DNA of 64,000 nucleotides from Coleophoma eucalyptorum (Eukaryota; Ascomycota; Leotiomycetes; Helotiales; Dermateaceae): the NCBI GenBank assembly GCA_026120035.1, contig JALRME010000027.1:372001-436000 (forward strand), written 5' to 3'. Below, in pieces: positions 31,340 to 42,846 of the stretch (position 1 is its first letter; every line of letters starts with the position of its first letter). The translations under genes and the position numbers were made by a program. The notes under the pieces were generated by a model, which did not search any database, had not been told where the DNA came from, and worked only from the letters and a program-made list of their open reading frames with translations.

Positions 31340-34300
31340 CTTCGACTAGTGGCACAGAGAGTCTGGCGTAGTGACTTGAAGTAAAAGATGGCGATCGGTC
31401 GGAGACTTTGAGATGCGGGTACTTTAGGTTGGGAGATCCGGAAGTGTTTATACTCGAGAAGGATTTGCCCAAACATTCAGGTCTCTGGCTTGCTACAGTT
31501 TCGCCCTTACCATGCTTCTGTATCATCGGATGTCACACAGCTGCACTCGTGCCCACAGTTGATGTACGTTGCATACGGTTTTGCGGGAGTAGGATCGATT
31601 CAGGCTATTAATTCAAGGATAAATCGCTGTTGACAGCTGCAAGAGTTCGCCAGAAGTTCGGATTGTTGTCCTGTCCATAGTAAGATATATCTATAGTTCG
31701 AGTTGTACCTGAGCAAACAGGGGGGCTATGTTCTGGAGATGCAGGGAACGTGCATGTAGCTTTGACATGTTCTCCAGATGTGATAGATAATGTATTAGCT
31801 TACCATAGTTGGCCACAAATTGATAATGCACCGTTGGCATATAGTGGTTTGTACCGCGGCAATGCATGTACCTGAACGGTATACCCGTGCTGGTACAGCA
31901 CTACTGCGTGTGACAAGGTCTGAACACACATATGCGACAGCACCTTGCCGGGTTTTGGCCAGGATTAGGAACGAAGATGGTTAGATTCAACCATCATCCG
32001 CTGTCAGATTTCACAGAGTTTGAGCTTGTAAACCACACCCGCCTCGCCTATGCCATCGGGGTATAACACGTCAGCCCGCACTCTCTCTCTCTTGGGTTAA
32101 AGAGTGCGTGTAGTTTGATGATCGTGTAATTAGTTTCCTGCCTTATTGACCATAATATATCGAAGTGATCCCGAATGACGAATCTGCACTTTATCTATGC
32201 AATTTGCCAAGAGGAGACCAGCTTCTAGAGCACTTTGACCATGTCCTTCCTACCTTCAACGTGATTCCTAACTCTTGTCTCTACTCCGTACACAAATAAG
32301 TGGGAACATGGTATGATGCTACGCAGGATCGATAGCGTAGAGATTCTAACCTCTTGGCCTAAAGATTGTTCATCGGCCCAGGTTGGCACGTCCATCTTCA
32401 CGGACGAAATCGCAAGTAGCGCAACGGTTGCTAGGGGTTGGATGTGCGCTTTGAGTTCTGGACAACTGTGCACTTATTGGGGGAGGGCGGAAGGTTGATT
32501 GAAGAAGGGTAAGTGCGCAGAGGCGAATGGATAATCGATACGAACCACCGTGCAATCTTGAAAATCGTCTCTGAACTCGTCGACCCTTGCTCAATTCTTG
32601 GCCAAGTTGAGGGATATTCCAAGCCCCTCGAGAGCGGCAGTCAGGGGTAATATCACCACCAGTACGTTTAACAACTAGATTTATTTTCCGAAAAATCGAG
32701 TGGCGTTGTGGTTCTCACTCTACCCATTTCATATCCGTCACAAACAAATATCTACCCTAAACACTCTTGCTCCCATTAAATTGCTCCCTCTACAATTATG
32801 CATTGTGTACAAATGTTGATGGTGGGTCAACAGTACCTGCTCCCTACTGAAAGTCATCACATCCCGTTATTAAAGCATTAATGGTGAATCTGCGAAGCAC
32901 CTCCTTCGGATGCATCCGTGTAACGGGGATTTCATGGTGCCAATTGATGTGATGTCCGAACCATGTCAAGCAGTCCATACTGGCACTACCCTTTAGACAC
33001 ATATTATGGCCTCTATAGTCCTCTGAGGTAAAGAAAATCTCTCCCTTGTCTCTATCCTCTCTGGTGATTCCGTTCCGAGAAATTGATTCCAAGTCTTCGA
33101 CGGCGAAAGACCAGAAAGCGGTTGGATTACTTTCCGAGTACGACAAAGCAATGTACAGAATCGTACTGTAGACAGTACGGAACAAGAAAACTGCGCCGAT
33201 ACACACGTCTTTTCACCCTCACCCCACCTTTGCTCCGGGGGGGTCAAATCCTTTTTTCCATGACAGGATCCTAATAATACGCCGAACTAACCAATCAGCA
33301 TCCGCAAGCCCGCTGTTTGTTCTAAGGGATCTCCATAAAATACTTCCTTTAGGGCTTCACTGCGGGTGTCAGGCGAGACCCGTACCCACCAGGCCAGATT
33401 TTGTGGCGTATTTAATGGGCCAAAGACATGTCCGCTACCTGTCATCACGATCCTTGAGATATGCTTTGTAGATGTTAAGACCGTGCCCGTGGGATCAGGC
33501 TCGCTTAATCGGGTATTGTTCGTAACGGCTTTCAAATCCTCTCCCGGAAGTCTCGCGCTGTATTTCCCCGAAAAGGGGGCCACCCAAGTTCTACTACATC
33601 CGGTGCGTCGTGATACTTTGTTGTCTTCCGTCCTCCAATTCATTCTTGCCATTGAAGCCTCGTTGCTTTCCATTGTGGGCAGGTGCAAAGAAATAATGAA
33701 GATGGCCATGCCTGCATGGTATTTAAGCGAGCACCCTGCACGAGATATGCATGGCTTGAGGTTTCTACCGTGGATTCGGAAAGCCTAATGTAGATCACCT
33801 CACTTTTGGAAGAAGCAATAAATGCCACAACCACACGCTGCTGTGGGAAAAGCAAGTTTGCAACTACCGGCAGCTGGGGACAACCCAATATTTTACCCAA
33901 AACTGTAATAAGCGGTTTACTCGTTTTTCCTTGCTTGGAATGGTATCCTGAGTCAAGGTGTTGATATGAGCTTACCCAGGAGGTGTGAGATGAAAGGGGC
34001 ACACATGAATGGGCCCTGGATGCATCTCGAATCGTCCAATTCTTTGTAAGGCTCTGTCATGAAAAGAGAGTTTCTGGGCGTTTTGTAAAGAGCGACAGCA
34101 GGCTTCGGCGAATCACATGTTGGTGTATTGCCAGCTCATTGAGTGACAAAACTCTGTTGCACCATTCAATGATTGACCGGATTTCTTCCGTTCCACAAAA
34201 CAACATTTGGTTCAACTAGATTTTGCTAACAATCTATAATGTACTCTGGAGAAGCGAACTATATACATGAACCAAAGCTGAAGTCTATTATATAGATATA

Positions 34301-34396
34301 ATCATAATCGTGAACTCTCCATCATCTCATTGAGAACCCTCTTACTCCAAACCCGTTTCAAAACCCCTCGAATATGTCCCTAATTCTCTCATCAAG
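31340..34396. other. Gene-poor region; weak decayed-coding traces
   Basis: About 3 kb without a gene model I can support. Two minus-strand open frames, 33287-33709 (140 codons) and 32844-33206 (120 codons), have partly protein-like composition. The first has a GHVFGPLNTPQNLAWW segment faintly like FAD-dependent monooxygenases. Neither has a coherent start or intron structure. The rest is AT-rich. Confidence 0.4.
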
Positions 34397-35295
34397 TTAA
34401 GCATACGTCATGGCAGTAGCGACAATCTCCTCCCAAACAGTCAAAGTCTCATCAGGGATACTGATAAATGGGACGTGGCTGGACTGGACAGTATAGACGC
34501 TGTTGTTGGTGGAAGCGAGGTATTCAACCATGGCGTTTTGGTATGCGATTGGCAGGGCGTTGTCAAGAGCGGTGTGGATGTAAGCAGCAGGAACTCCGTT
34601 ATCCCATGGTGCGTAGGTGTTATTCTCTGTGAAAGCAACAGTGGAAGACCAGGTGGTAAGGTTGGTGTAGTAGGCTGCATCTGTGGCGCTTAAGTCGTTG
34701 AATGCAACTTCTGGCATCTCAGTAGCATTGCAGATAGTGATATCACCCTGGAATATGAAGTCAGTCGAGCTACTTCCAAAGAAGATTGAGTCTAGCTTAC
34801 CTCAACAAGCATCCACTCCAATGGTACGCCACCAAGCAAATCAAGCAGGCTGTTTCCAACAGGAAGAACAAAGGCGGCCATGAAGGCAGTAAGCAAGACT
34901 CCGCCGGTCTTACCCGCAGCCTTTCGGGTTGCAACATCATAACCCTCAGTGGCAGAACTGACGACAGCACCTCCATAGGAATGTCCGAAAATGACAATGT
35001 TCTTTCCAGCATCAGAAAGCTCAGCAAGCGTCGTTTGCATGTTGGCGGTGTCTTCAATCAGACCTTGGCGAGGATCGGTTGTGCTGCCTACAGAGAGGTT
35101 GGGAACGAAGACATATTCATATCCGGCCTCGGTCAGAAGCGCAAGATAGTTGTCCCATGATGCGGGAAGTTGCCATGCTCCAGGAGCAATGACGATGGTG
35201 GGCAAGGTAGCAGCACGCTGCTGGTGCTGACGATGGAGACCTGTAGAAAGGGCCAAGGAAAGACCGGCGAACGGCAGGAGAGTAGAGAAACGCAT
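34397..35295 (-). CDS. Secreted alpha/beta hydrolase
   Basis: Minus-strand exons are 34801-35295 and 34397-34747, giving 281 residues. The first residues (MRFSTLLPFAGLSLALSTG) are a signal peptide, followed by HQQRA, a possible processing site. VIAPGAWQLPASWDNYL is the oxyanion-side HG/PG loop of the AB_hydrolase_1 superfamily. The nucleophile elbow is IVIFGHSYGGAVVSS. The acid is probably in HTALDNALPIAY, and the catalytic His in VQSSHVPFIS near the C-terminus. Length is normal. Related fungal proteins are annotated only as alpha/beta hydrolases, so esterase-type activity is a family inference. It stands alone in a gene-poor stretch. Confidence 0.9.
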
Positions 35296-38200
35296 GGTTT
35301 TCGAAAGAGTGAGAAGACCAAGGTTGTTATTAAGGAGTGTAATTGGCTACGAGGCCTGAATAATGAGTGAATGGATGAGGGATGAGTGGATGGGGATGAG
35401 GATAGCTGAAGAGCGCTGCCGGCTCATATTATAGCTTTCCAGGCGTGGATACTATTCAGATAGCAAGGGAGGATTATTATCATCGTAGTGGGATGATATA
35501 GCACGGTCCTACGAAGCGATACCCCTCTGTGAAGATAATTATATCACCCATGTCCGGCGTGGCGGAGATTAAAAGAAATGCAATTATTATGCTGGGCAGA
35601 AACCTGAAAGGCTCACGCATCCGCTGTACAGAAAAAGCAGCGCTATGGCACTCATGACGAGAACGGTGGGCAAAAGTGCGGGCGGTGGCCAAAATTGTGC
35701 AGAAGCTTTGGTAAAATCGAACTTCCGCCATTCACCCAAGATAAAAGACTCCATTCGGCTATGTATATCTTCCCTGATCAATATTCCACTTTGGCCGTTG
35801 CAGTCCGACCATCAATGCCGAGGATATCGTGTGCAAAAACGCCCATGCTCTGTCGCCTTTTTGGGTGTATATGGCCATCCGCTTTCATGTGTGGCCAGTA
35901 GAATTGCTTCCGCTCATACCTCTTTTTTTTTATCAATCCTGGTAGCATATCGCTCCATTAGGTCTGGGTTCGTCATATACCTTCAAGAACGAAGCTTTCT
36001 AGACACGTGGAATGTCTCTGCACGACCTTTTGGAGAAACTGGTTGATCCTATCAAGTGCGGCAAATGCCGGACAGTCTTGGAAAATCCTGACCTATTCGA
36101 CATGAACACTCGGTACCGCCATGATAACCAGTCGAAACTCTCGCACGTCAGAGCCTGGAGGAGCAGGAATGAGCGAGCGATCATCTCACAAAGCAAATTC
36201 TTTCTTTGTTAATCCTCAATATATGGGTTATGAACTGGCTCTGCAATCCTGTCGTCGCCTCCATAATTCAATACTGATGAGGAATTTGACAAGGTACGAC
36301 GCATGGGCAAACTGCTTGTATACGAGTCGTCACACCACGATATAGGAACTAATCAATTAAGTCTCATACGGCAGTTCTTGCCGTGGTCTGCTAACCGTGC
36401 TCTGACAAATATCACTAGCATAAGCAACCCATGCTTGATTCACGCAAATCCCCTTATTCAAGTGGGGATTGGAATCCACTGATACCTGTTTGGATACTGA
36501 CTTGGTCTGAGTACCTTCTTTGGTCATCATTGGATCCATATTGAGCCTTCAATGCGCACTTTTGGAGCTCTTTCCTGGTAGCCATTGTTGTAGAACATCG
36601 GGTATCCCCGACGAGCCTCGCCAAATTCCTGCTAGAGTTGATGTTGTGGTTCCTGTCGACTACAAGAGGCACCTAAGTCTACTCTGTGGCAGCGAGCACG
36701 AAAGGTTTGCAGCATTCCTGTAGATGGCATACCCCGAAAGGTGGTAGGATACTCATGATATATATATAGCTAGCCTTTGCATTGCACCTGACAGCAGCGA
36801 CGGCTACTCGTGAGTTGAAGGCTTATGGGCTTCTCAAGTAATAGTAGAAAAGAGCTGTTTTTAAACATTCAAGACAGGATAAGACCATGACTCCAGATGC
36901 GACTTGTAGTACCGACGACGTCCTAGCTCATCAGACTCAGGCCACCAGTAACATTCAGATTCTACATGACACCACTCATGTACGTAGGAAGCAAGCAATA
37001 TCATTTGACTCTCTCTTAAAGATTGCCCTAATAAGGGCAGAGGGCAGAAATGTACCGGAGTCTTCCAAATACCGAGCTCATGCGCTGGCTATGACTCGCG
37101 AATGATTTTGTCCAACTTTGCAAGGGAAGTAGAAGTTTGAGGTCCATACTGTCAATTCTCAACTAACTCCTTCGTGGGGGCCCAATATTTTCTGTCATGT
37201 CTCGACCAACGACTGCTTAGCATTGCTCTGAGTCTGATACGCACTCGGCGTATCCATTGGCGTCAATAACCGCGGACGAGAGATATGAACAACTTTTGGA
37301 AGCAAACACATGGACTGCTTCCCGTCACATCGTAGCATGGTTCAGGCAAGACTCCTCCTATCGGGCGCATATGTATTCAGTTTGTAATAACATGTTGCTG
37401 TATATTCGCAATAATGGCTTGATTGGGACATGTTCCATTATCTGTATCTTGAATTATGCCATCAAAGAGACACAGCCACAACAGGTGCGATATACGAAGT
37501 GAATTTCTATTGCGATGGCTTCGATCAGTATATGTCAAGGAATGATGGTTTGGAAGTGCTAAGGCATTGCGTCGCGCGGAGGAAGTTGCTGGAGGATGGA
37601 TTTGAAGGATGAGATGAGCGGCGGGATGATACGGTGGTGATGCACAGACCAAGTATTTGTCTCGCTAATACCCTTCAGATTTTCGTGGTCTTTTGTCCTC
37701 CTCGTCCTCCTCCTTCGCACCACCTACTTTGTAGACAATTGAGAGCGATTCATGGAGGTGCAGATTTGAAAAAAGTATACGCGTTCTTTGACCCTGTAAT
37801 CGAAAATCAACCGCCATCGGGATACCGCAAACTCTGAAGTGTTGGCCAATGTTTGGCAGTGGGGCAGCGATAGCTGTTCCTGGCAACCAACGATTTTCCT
37901 CGGTCGCCCGATACGAAACTCAAGACGCTTCATCTGCAGCACCCGTCAACCCATCACTTGTGAATCGTCTTAAGTTCTGTATGGTGAAATTTGTTTCCTG
38001 TTTGAGTCACCTGTCTTCTGGTCGGTCGACACGGAGCAACTCAAGGATGTGGGAGACACTTGAGACGATTTTCCCTGCACAATATCACTCATGAACTCGC
38101 AATACTTCGCCAAGTTATACATGCTTATGCACGCACCCCTTGCCTCGAGACCTTTTCCAACATCTGGATCCAAGTCAAAGAACGGCGCGGGGTTTGCAAA

Positions 38201-39252
38201 GGACTCAAACTCGAGACGGGAGGGCAGTCGGGCATGGCTGAACCTGTAGGAGCGAGGCAGAGAAAGCGGCGCAAGTGAGGCTTTCAGATCGAGTTCAAGA
38301 CACAACCACATTGACAAGTGATATGTCTCATTGCCATCGGCGGCAGTAAATATTAGCGCTCCATCGATCTCGATAGCTTTTCAAATCTGCTTTGTAGATT
38401 CCAGATCTGTGGCTCTCGCGCTTCTGTTGGCGCTTCCATTTATTACGCGCCACGGCTCGGCGTTGTGTCTCACGATGGTTGGTTGGTAGGAAACGGCTCT
38501 TTGGCTGGAACAGTGAACGGACCGCACCAACTGGGTACATACCAGCATGTGCATCTCATCTTCGATGCTCCTGGAACTCTCAACTGGTTCTTGTTTGATC
38601 TTGACGCTTCTCGACAAATCCTCCGATGATAATCCCTGTAAGACTCATGATCTTTCTCCACGATTTGCGCTCGATACCTCCGTACTAGAACCCACTGATA
38701 GGTGGCGATCACCCTTATCACCTCTGTAAACTGGGTCGAGAAGTGCGTCTGCTTCTAATGGCCTGTTTTGGGTCGTCAGGATTTGTTTCATTCAGAGAGG
38801 AGCAGTACTTTGGGTTTCTTTGTCCATCCTTGCTATCGTGTGCCAGTTTGAACTGAGTGTGGTGGTACTTAGTAGTCAACCCGTCGCCTATTTCTTTGAC
38901 CATTCTCTTTCAAGTCCTTCAGGCTTGCGCGCCACATCTCTATTCACCGTGACAATAGCAGTCGCTCCTCGCACCTTAGTCTTTGGCTACGTTGTTCGAC
39001 ACCTATTCATGTTCGTTTAAAAGAGATCATTGACATCTCCACGCTGGTCGTATTCTATTCTTTTGGCTGGCCACCCTTTTTCTTTGCTTACAACTCTTGC
39101 AACCTTATATTCCCTCGAACAGATTGTAGAATCTACGCGGAATCACTACTCTTAATTACTTTGTTTAAGATTCGATCTTGCAAGACTCAAATTCAGTTTC
39201 AATCAGCTCGAAGTTCGCCGGCGAACAGATACGCATCTACTCAACACGCAAC
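35296..39252. other. Gene-poor region, about 4 kb
   Basis: No gene model is supported. Items seen: a short frame with a CGKC motif at 36012-36212; a TATATATATA run near 36757-36768 with a 72-codon ATG frame at 36887-37105; and a start-less, protein-like open frame at 38357-38629 preceded by a possible splice acceptor. The last part (about 39000-39252) is the likely promoter and leader of the LPMO-like gene. Confidence 0.4.
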
Positions 39253-40572
39253 ATGAAATCTACATTCTCTTTATCAGCAGGCTTGGTATCTTTCTGGCTT
39301 TTGACTTGCCTTCCCGCTACTGAAGCACATTCATGGGTGGAGCAGCTTATGGTTATTGCCTCTAATGGCACTTTCGTTGGATCTGCTGGTTATCCGCGAG
39401 GACTGGTTAACAGACAGGCAGCAGGATGGAACAACGACGATATGACATTCCTAGTGCCTCCGAACGGAGCATCGAATACAATCTCAGCAACACAAGCTAT
39501 GTGCCAATATCCAGCAGCAACACAAGAAGCTCAGCGACCGAAACTATCCGCTGCAGCTGGGGACAGGGTAGCATTGCGCTACCAAGAAAATGGGCATGTT
39601 ACTATGCCTGATCTCTCAGGAAAAAAGCCAACCAACAGCGGAACCGTATACGTCTATGGTACCACTCAGCCATCAGCCACAGACAAATATCTAAGCATTC
39701 ATAATGTCTGGAACACTGCAGGGACAGGTGGTGACGGTAGGGGCGTGCTTCTCGCAACCAAGTTCTTCGATGATGGACAATGCTATCAAGCGAACAGTGC
39801 CAACATCTCACAAGTCCGACAGAAAGAATTCCCACACGAAACGACGTCTCTTATGGGCCCAGATCTGTGGTGTCAGAACGATATACAACTACCAAGCAAT
39901 ATCACTGGGACATATACACTTTATTGGGTCTGGGATTGGCCGACACTCAACGCAGACAATACAGTAGCAAAGAACGAGAGCTACACTACCTGCATGGACA
40001 TTGACATCTCGAACACGGCAAGCAGCAGCAGCTCCAAGAAGGCAGTCTCCTTTGCCCAGGGTCAAGATCTCAACTTTGCAGCCGTCTCTGACGAACTTGG
40101 AACTCAATTCAATGCCCCCACTGGTGCCTTCCTTCAACAAGGCGCAGCGAAAACAGGAGGAGCAAACACAATGTCATCTACTTCAGCTGCGAGCAAGTCA
40201 AAGAGTGGAAAGCCCACTTCTGCCGCAGCAAATGGTGTCACTGTCACCGTCACAGCATCACCAGCTGTACAATATATTACCGTCACCGAGACGGAAACTG
40301 TGACAAACAACGGAGCAGAAGCGACTCAACAACCAAAGAACACAGCTACAACCATGACTACGAAGGTTGTTTCTGCAAAGTCTTCCGCGACTCCAGCAGC
40401 CTCAGCATCGGCACAAGATAGTTCTGCTGCCCCCAACGTTCAGCCATTCATGGATGCGGCAGGTCAGGTCACTGGTGCCTCTTCGAGCGCCAATGCTACT
40501 GTCGCTACTGCTACTGCCAAACCAGATGTTCGCAAACGTCACAGTCACTGGCATAGGCTTTCAATTCTATAG
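39253..40572 (+). CDS. Secreted LPMO-like protein with N-terminal His
   Basis: A single exon of 439 residues. I chose ATG 39253 because a clear signal peptide follows (SAGLVSFWLLTCLPATEA) ending just before HSWVEQL, so cleavage would expose His26. A second candidate copper ligand is His115 in AGDRVALRYQENGHVTM, laid out like the GxH loop of AA9-type monooxygenases. Several Cys (MCQYP, GQCYQ, LWCQN, TTCMD) could form disulfides. From about residue 290 the protein becomes Ser/Thr/Ala-rich with a VTVTVTASPAVQYITVTETE repeat and ends with a basic RKRHSHWHRLSIL. It resembles Pezizomycotina proteins labelled DUF7492 (name from memory). Copper oxidase activity is an inference. Confidence 0.82.
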   Translation: MKSTFSLSAGLVSFWLLTCLPATEAHSWVEQLMVIASNGTFVGSAGYPRGLVNRQAAGWNNDDMTFLVPPNGASNTISATQAMCQYPAATQEAQRPKLSAAAGDRVALRYQENGHVTMPDLSGKKPTNSGTVYVYGTTQPSATDKYLSIHNVWNTAGTGGDGRGVLLATKFFDDGQCYQANSANISQVRQKEFPHETTSLMGPDLWCQNDIQLPSNITGTYTLYWVWDWPTLNADNTVAKNESYTTCMDIDISNTASSSSSKKAVSFAQGQDLNFAAVSDELGTQFNAPTGAFLQQGAAKTGGANTMSSTSAASKSKSGKPTSAAANGVTVTVTASPAVQYITVTETETVTNNGAEATQQPKNTATTMTTKVVSAKSSATPAASASAQDSSAAPNVQPFMDAAGQVTGASSSANATVATATAKPDVRKRHSHWHRLSIL

Positions 40573-42040
40573 ACTTTCGCTCCTCAAAAGTTCATGTTGT
40601 TCTTGTTCTTTCTTGCAAATATACCCTAAATGGATGGTTGTTGGCGTTTTAGAGGATGGGCATCATTTTGTACATATTGCCTACTTCTTACTCTTCTCTT
40701 TCTTCTACTTTGCGCATTAGGAAACGGACATGGGAAAGGCCATGGGTTGGGGAGTTTATATGATGAGTTTCACGGGATTATGACAGGGCATGACTTGATC
40801 TGGCATCAGAGATAGATAGATTCTTCTCTTCCTCTCGCTATTCTACACGTTCAAAAAACGACGTCTCAGACGAATACAATTTACATCTCTTATCATTTTC
40901 TCTCCACTGCTTGAAGTTTCGTCAGCAAACCAACCCTGGGAGCACCTGGATTTATACCAGAACTCCCAAAAACCTCCGTCCTGTGCCCTTCCAGGCACAA
41001 ATGCCATATATCTCAAACCGGGATCGCAAGAAGCGAAGAATCAAGCATTTTTTTAAGAGTGTAGGAGAAGAATAAACGACGTTCTCCATAATAAGCAACC
41101 CCTCCAATGCCTGGCCCATCCCCGTCCGAAGCACCAAAAAATGTAGATCATATTGTTTCGCAACATAAGCTAAATCATATCTCGCATCCAAGGTCGTCTA
41201 CATAAGACGAGTCGCCGAAGATACGAAACACAGTTCGTCCAAACATTTCCCCCTCGTTTCTTTGGGTGGTAGGGGGTGTGGGTCGTATTTTTGGTGTTCG
41301 GGGACGTTAAGGGTTTCATCGTTTACACACCACGTCTTCTCACCCTTCCATCTCCCTCGTCTGACAGTCGGCATCGGCAACCGAACGTGTTGAGAAAGAT
41401 GGGAAAGTCCCGTGTCGTCTTTCCTTTTCTTTTGCGTGGTTTTACTTAGGAGAAGGGGTTGGGTTGCTAGGTAGTTTGTTGTCTGTCCTCAGGGTGTGCT
41501 TGATATTTTCATATTATATTATTTTATTTTATTTCATCTAGGTTTGAACACTCTCATCTTATCTCCGCAGGTTACCCATACTGTACAACGGAGCAGGCAA
41601 AGAAATTGCAGGCTCGTGTGCTAGGTAGTATATCTGATTTTAATAGTGCTTATGGACATATTCACGTTGAGCTATATGTGTGTCTGTGTGGCGGGTTGGT
41701 TTTCTGGTGCTAGAGTTTATAGGTTTCAATTTGAGGGGTACACCTGATGTTGTCTTGTTATTTTGGCCTGGGATGGAGTTTGGCGTCTAGAACCTGAGGT
41801 GGGTTGAGTTGTTGAGACGGTACACTAGCCTTGTCTAACTTCTATCAGACACTTTATTCTGTTGGCTACTATTGTCTGCATTTTACCTTGTTTCGACAAG
41901 TGAGAGATCTAATTTGGGATCAAGACTTGTACCAAACGAGGTTGATGAGGCTTAGAAGAAAACGGCCGTAAAATCAGAAAAATATTCGACTGTTATCAAT
42001 ACTTTTAACTTTTTTTGCCTTCGCTCTCCTCTCTAATACC
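40573..42040. other. Intergenic region, no gene recognised
   Basis: 1.5 kb between converging 3' ends. A T-rich stretch is at 41510-41540. Open frames are short. It probably contains long 3' UTRs and terminators. Confidence 0.45.
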
Positions 42041-42846
42041 CTACATCTCGCCACACATACTAATGACAACATCTAAATCCGGCACTTCCTTGCCCCGCCT
42101 TCCAGTCTTGGTGGCTTCCATCTTCCGTACAACATCCATGCCTTGGACGACCTTTCCAAAGACAACATGCTTACCATCCAGAAACGGCGTTGGTACTGTC
42201 GTGATGAAGAACTGGCAGCCGTTGCCGTTGGGTCCAGCGTTGGCCATGGAGAGCAGACCGGGGCTGTCATGTTTCAAGGTGAAGTTCTCATCAGCAAATG
42301 TCTTCGTACCGTAGATACAGGCGCTGCCTGTGCCGTCTCCGTTCAGGAAGTCACCACCTTGACACATGAAGTCTTTGATCTGTGGGTGAATAGGTCAGTG
42401 AGGTGATCTGAAAGGGCACGTGGAAGAGGGTGAATCCTACAATTCGGTGGAATTTCGAGCCCTTGTATCCTTGAGGCCTTCCTAGATGATTCTTCGTCTC
42501 TCCCGTACAGTAACTCTTAAAATTGGTCGCTGTCTTCGGGACAACATTTTCAAAAAGCTCGAATGTAATACGACCAAGAGGCTCTCCTAATATTTCATAT
42601 CAGCATCTTGACCTCGAGCAGTGAACCCATGACACGTGACCAAGAAAGGAAGCTCTTAGATTGGATAATGTCCCAAGAAGCTCAAAAATTGCAACAATAC
42701 GCAGGGGAAGATTCAGACTAACCTCCAATTGTGATGTCGAAGAAGACCCTGTTCCAACAAGCATCAGGATCTCGTGACCGTACTCGTAGGAGGATATTTC
42801 GTACTTACAATGGGTTGCCCGATTCGGGAAGTTGTGTCGCAGGCAT
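42041..42846 (-). CDS. cyp3: Peptidyl-prolyl isomerase, cyclophilin H type
   Basis: Minus-strand exons are 42809-42846, 42723-42748 (26 nt), 42441-42586 and 42041-42379, giving 182 residues. The assembled protein begins [20 protein letters not shown] and has the cyclophilin blocks [15 protein letters not shown], then [20 protein letters not shown] with the catalytic Arg, then [11 protein letters not shown] and [11 protein letters not shown]. The insertion [18 protein letters not shown] is the loop typical of the PPIH/USA-CyP class, which associates with the U4/U6.U5 tri-snRNP in pre-mRNA splicing. The cyclosporin-contact Trp before LDGKHVVFG is Phe here (TPFLDGKH), so drug sensitivity may be low. 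PPIase activity should remain. Confidence 0.95.

Noticed and set aside
36887..37105. 72-codon ATG frame downstream of a TATATATATA run
   Set aside because: Composition is unremarkable and no domain is visible; the AT run is common in intergenic DNA.
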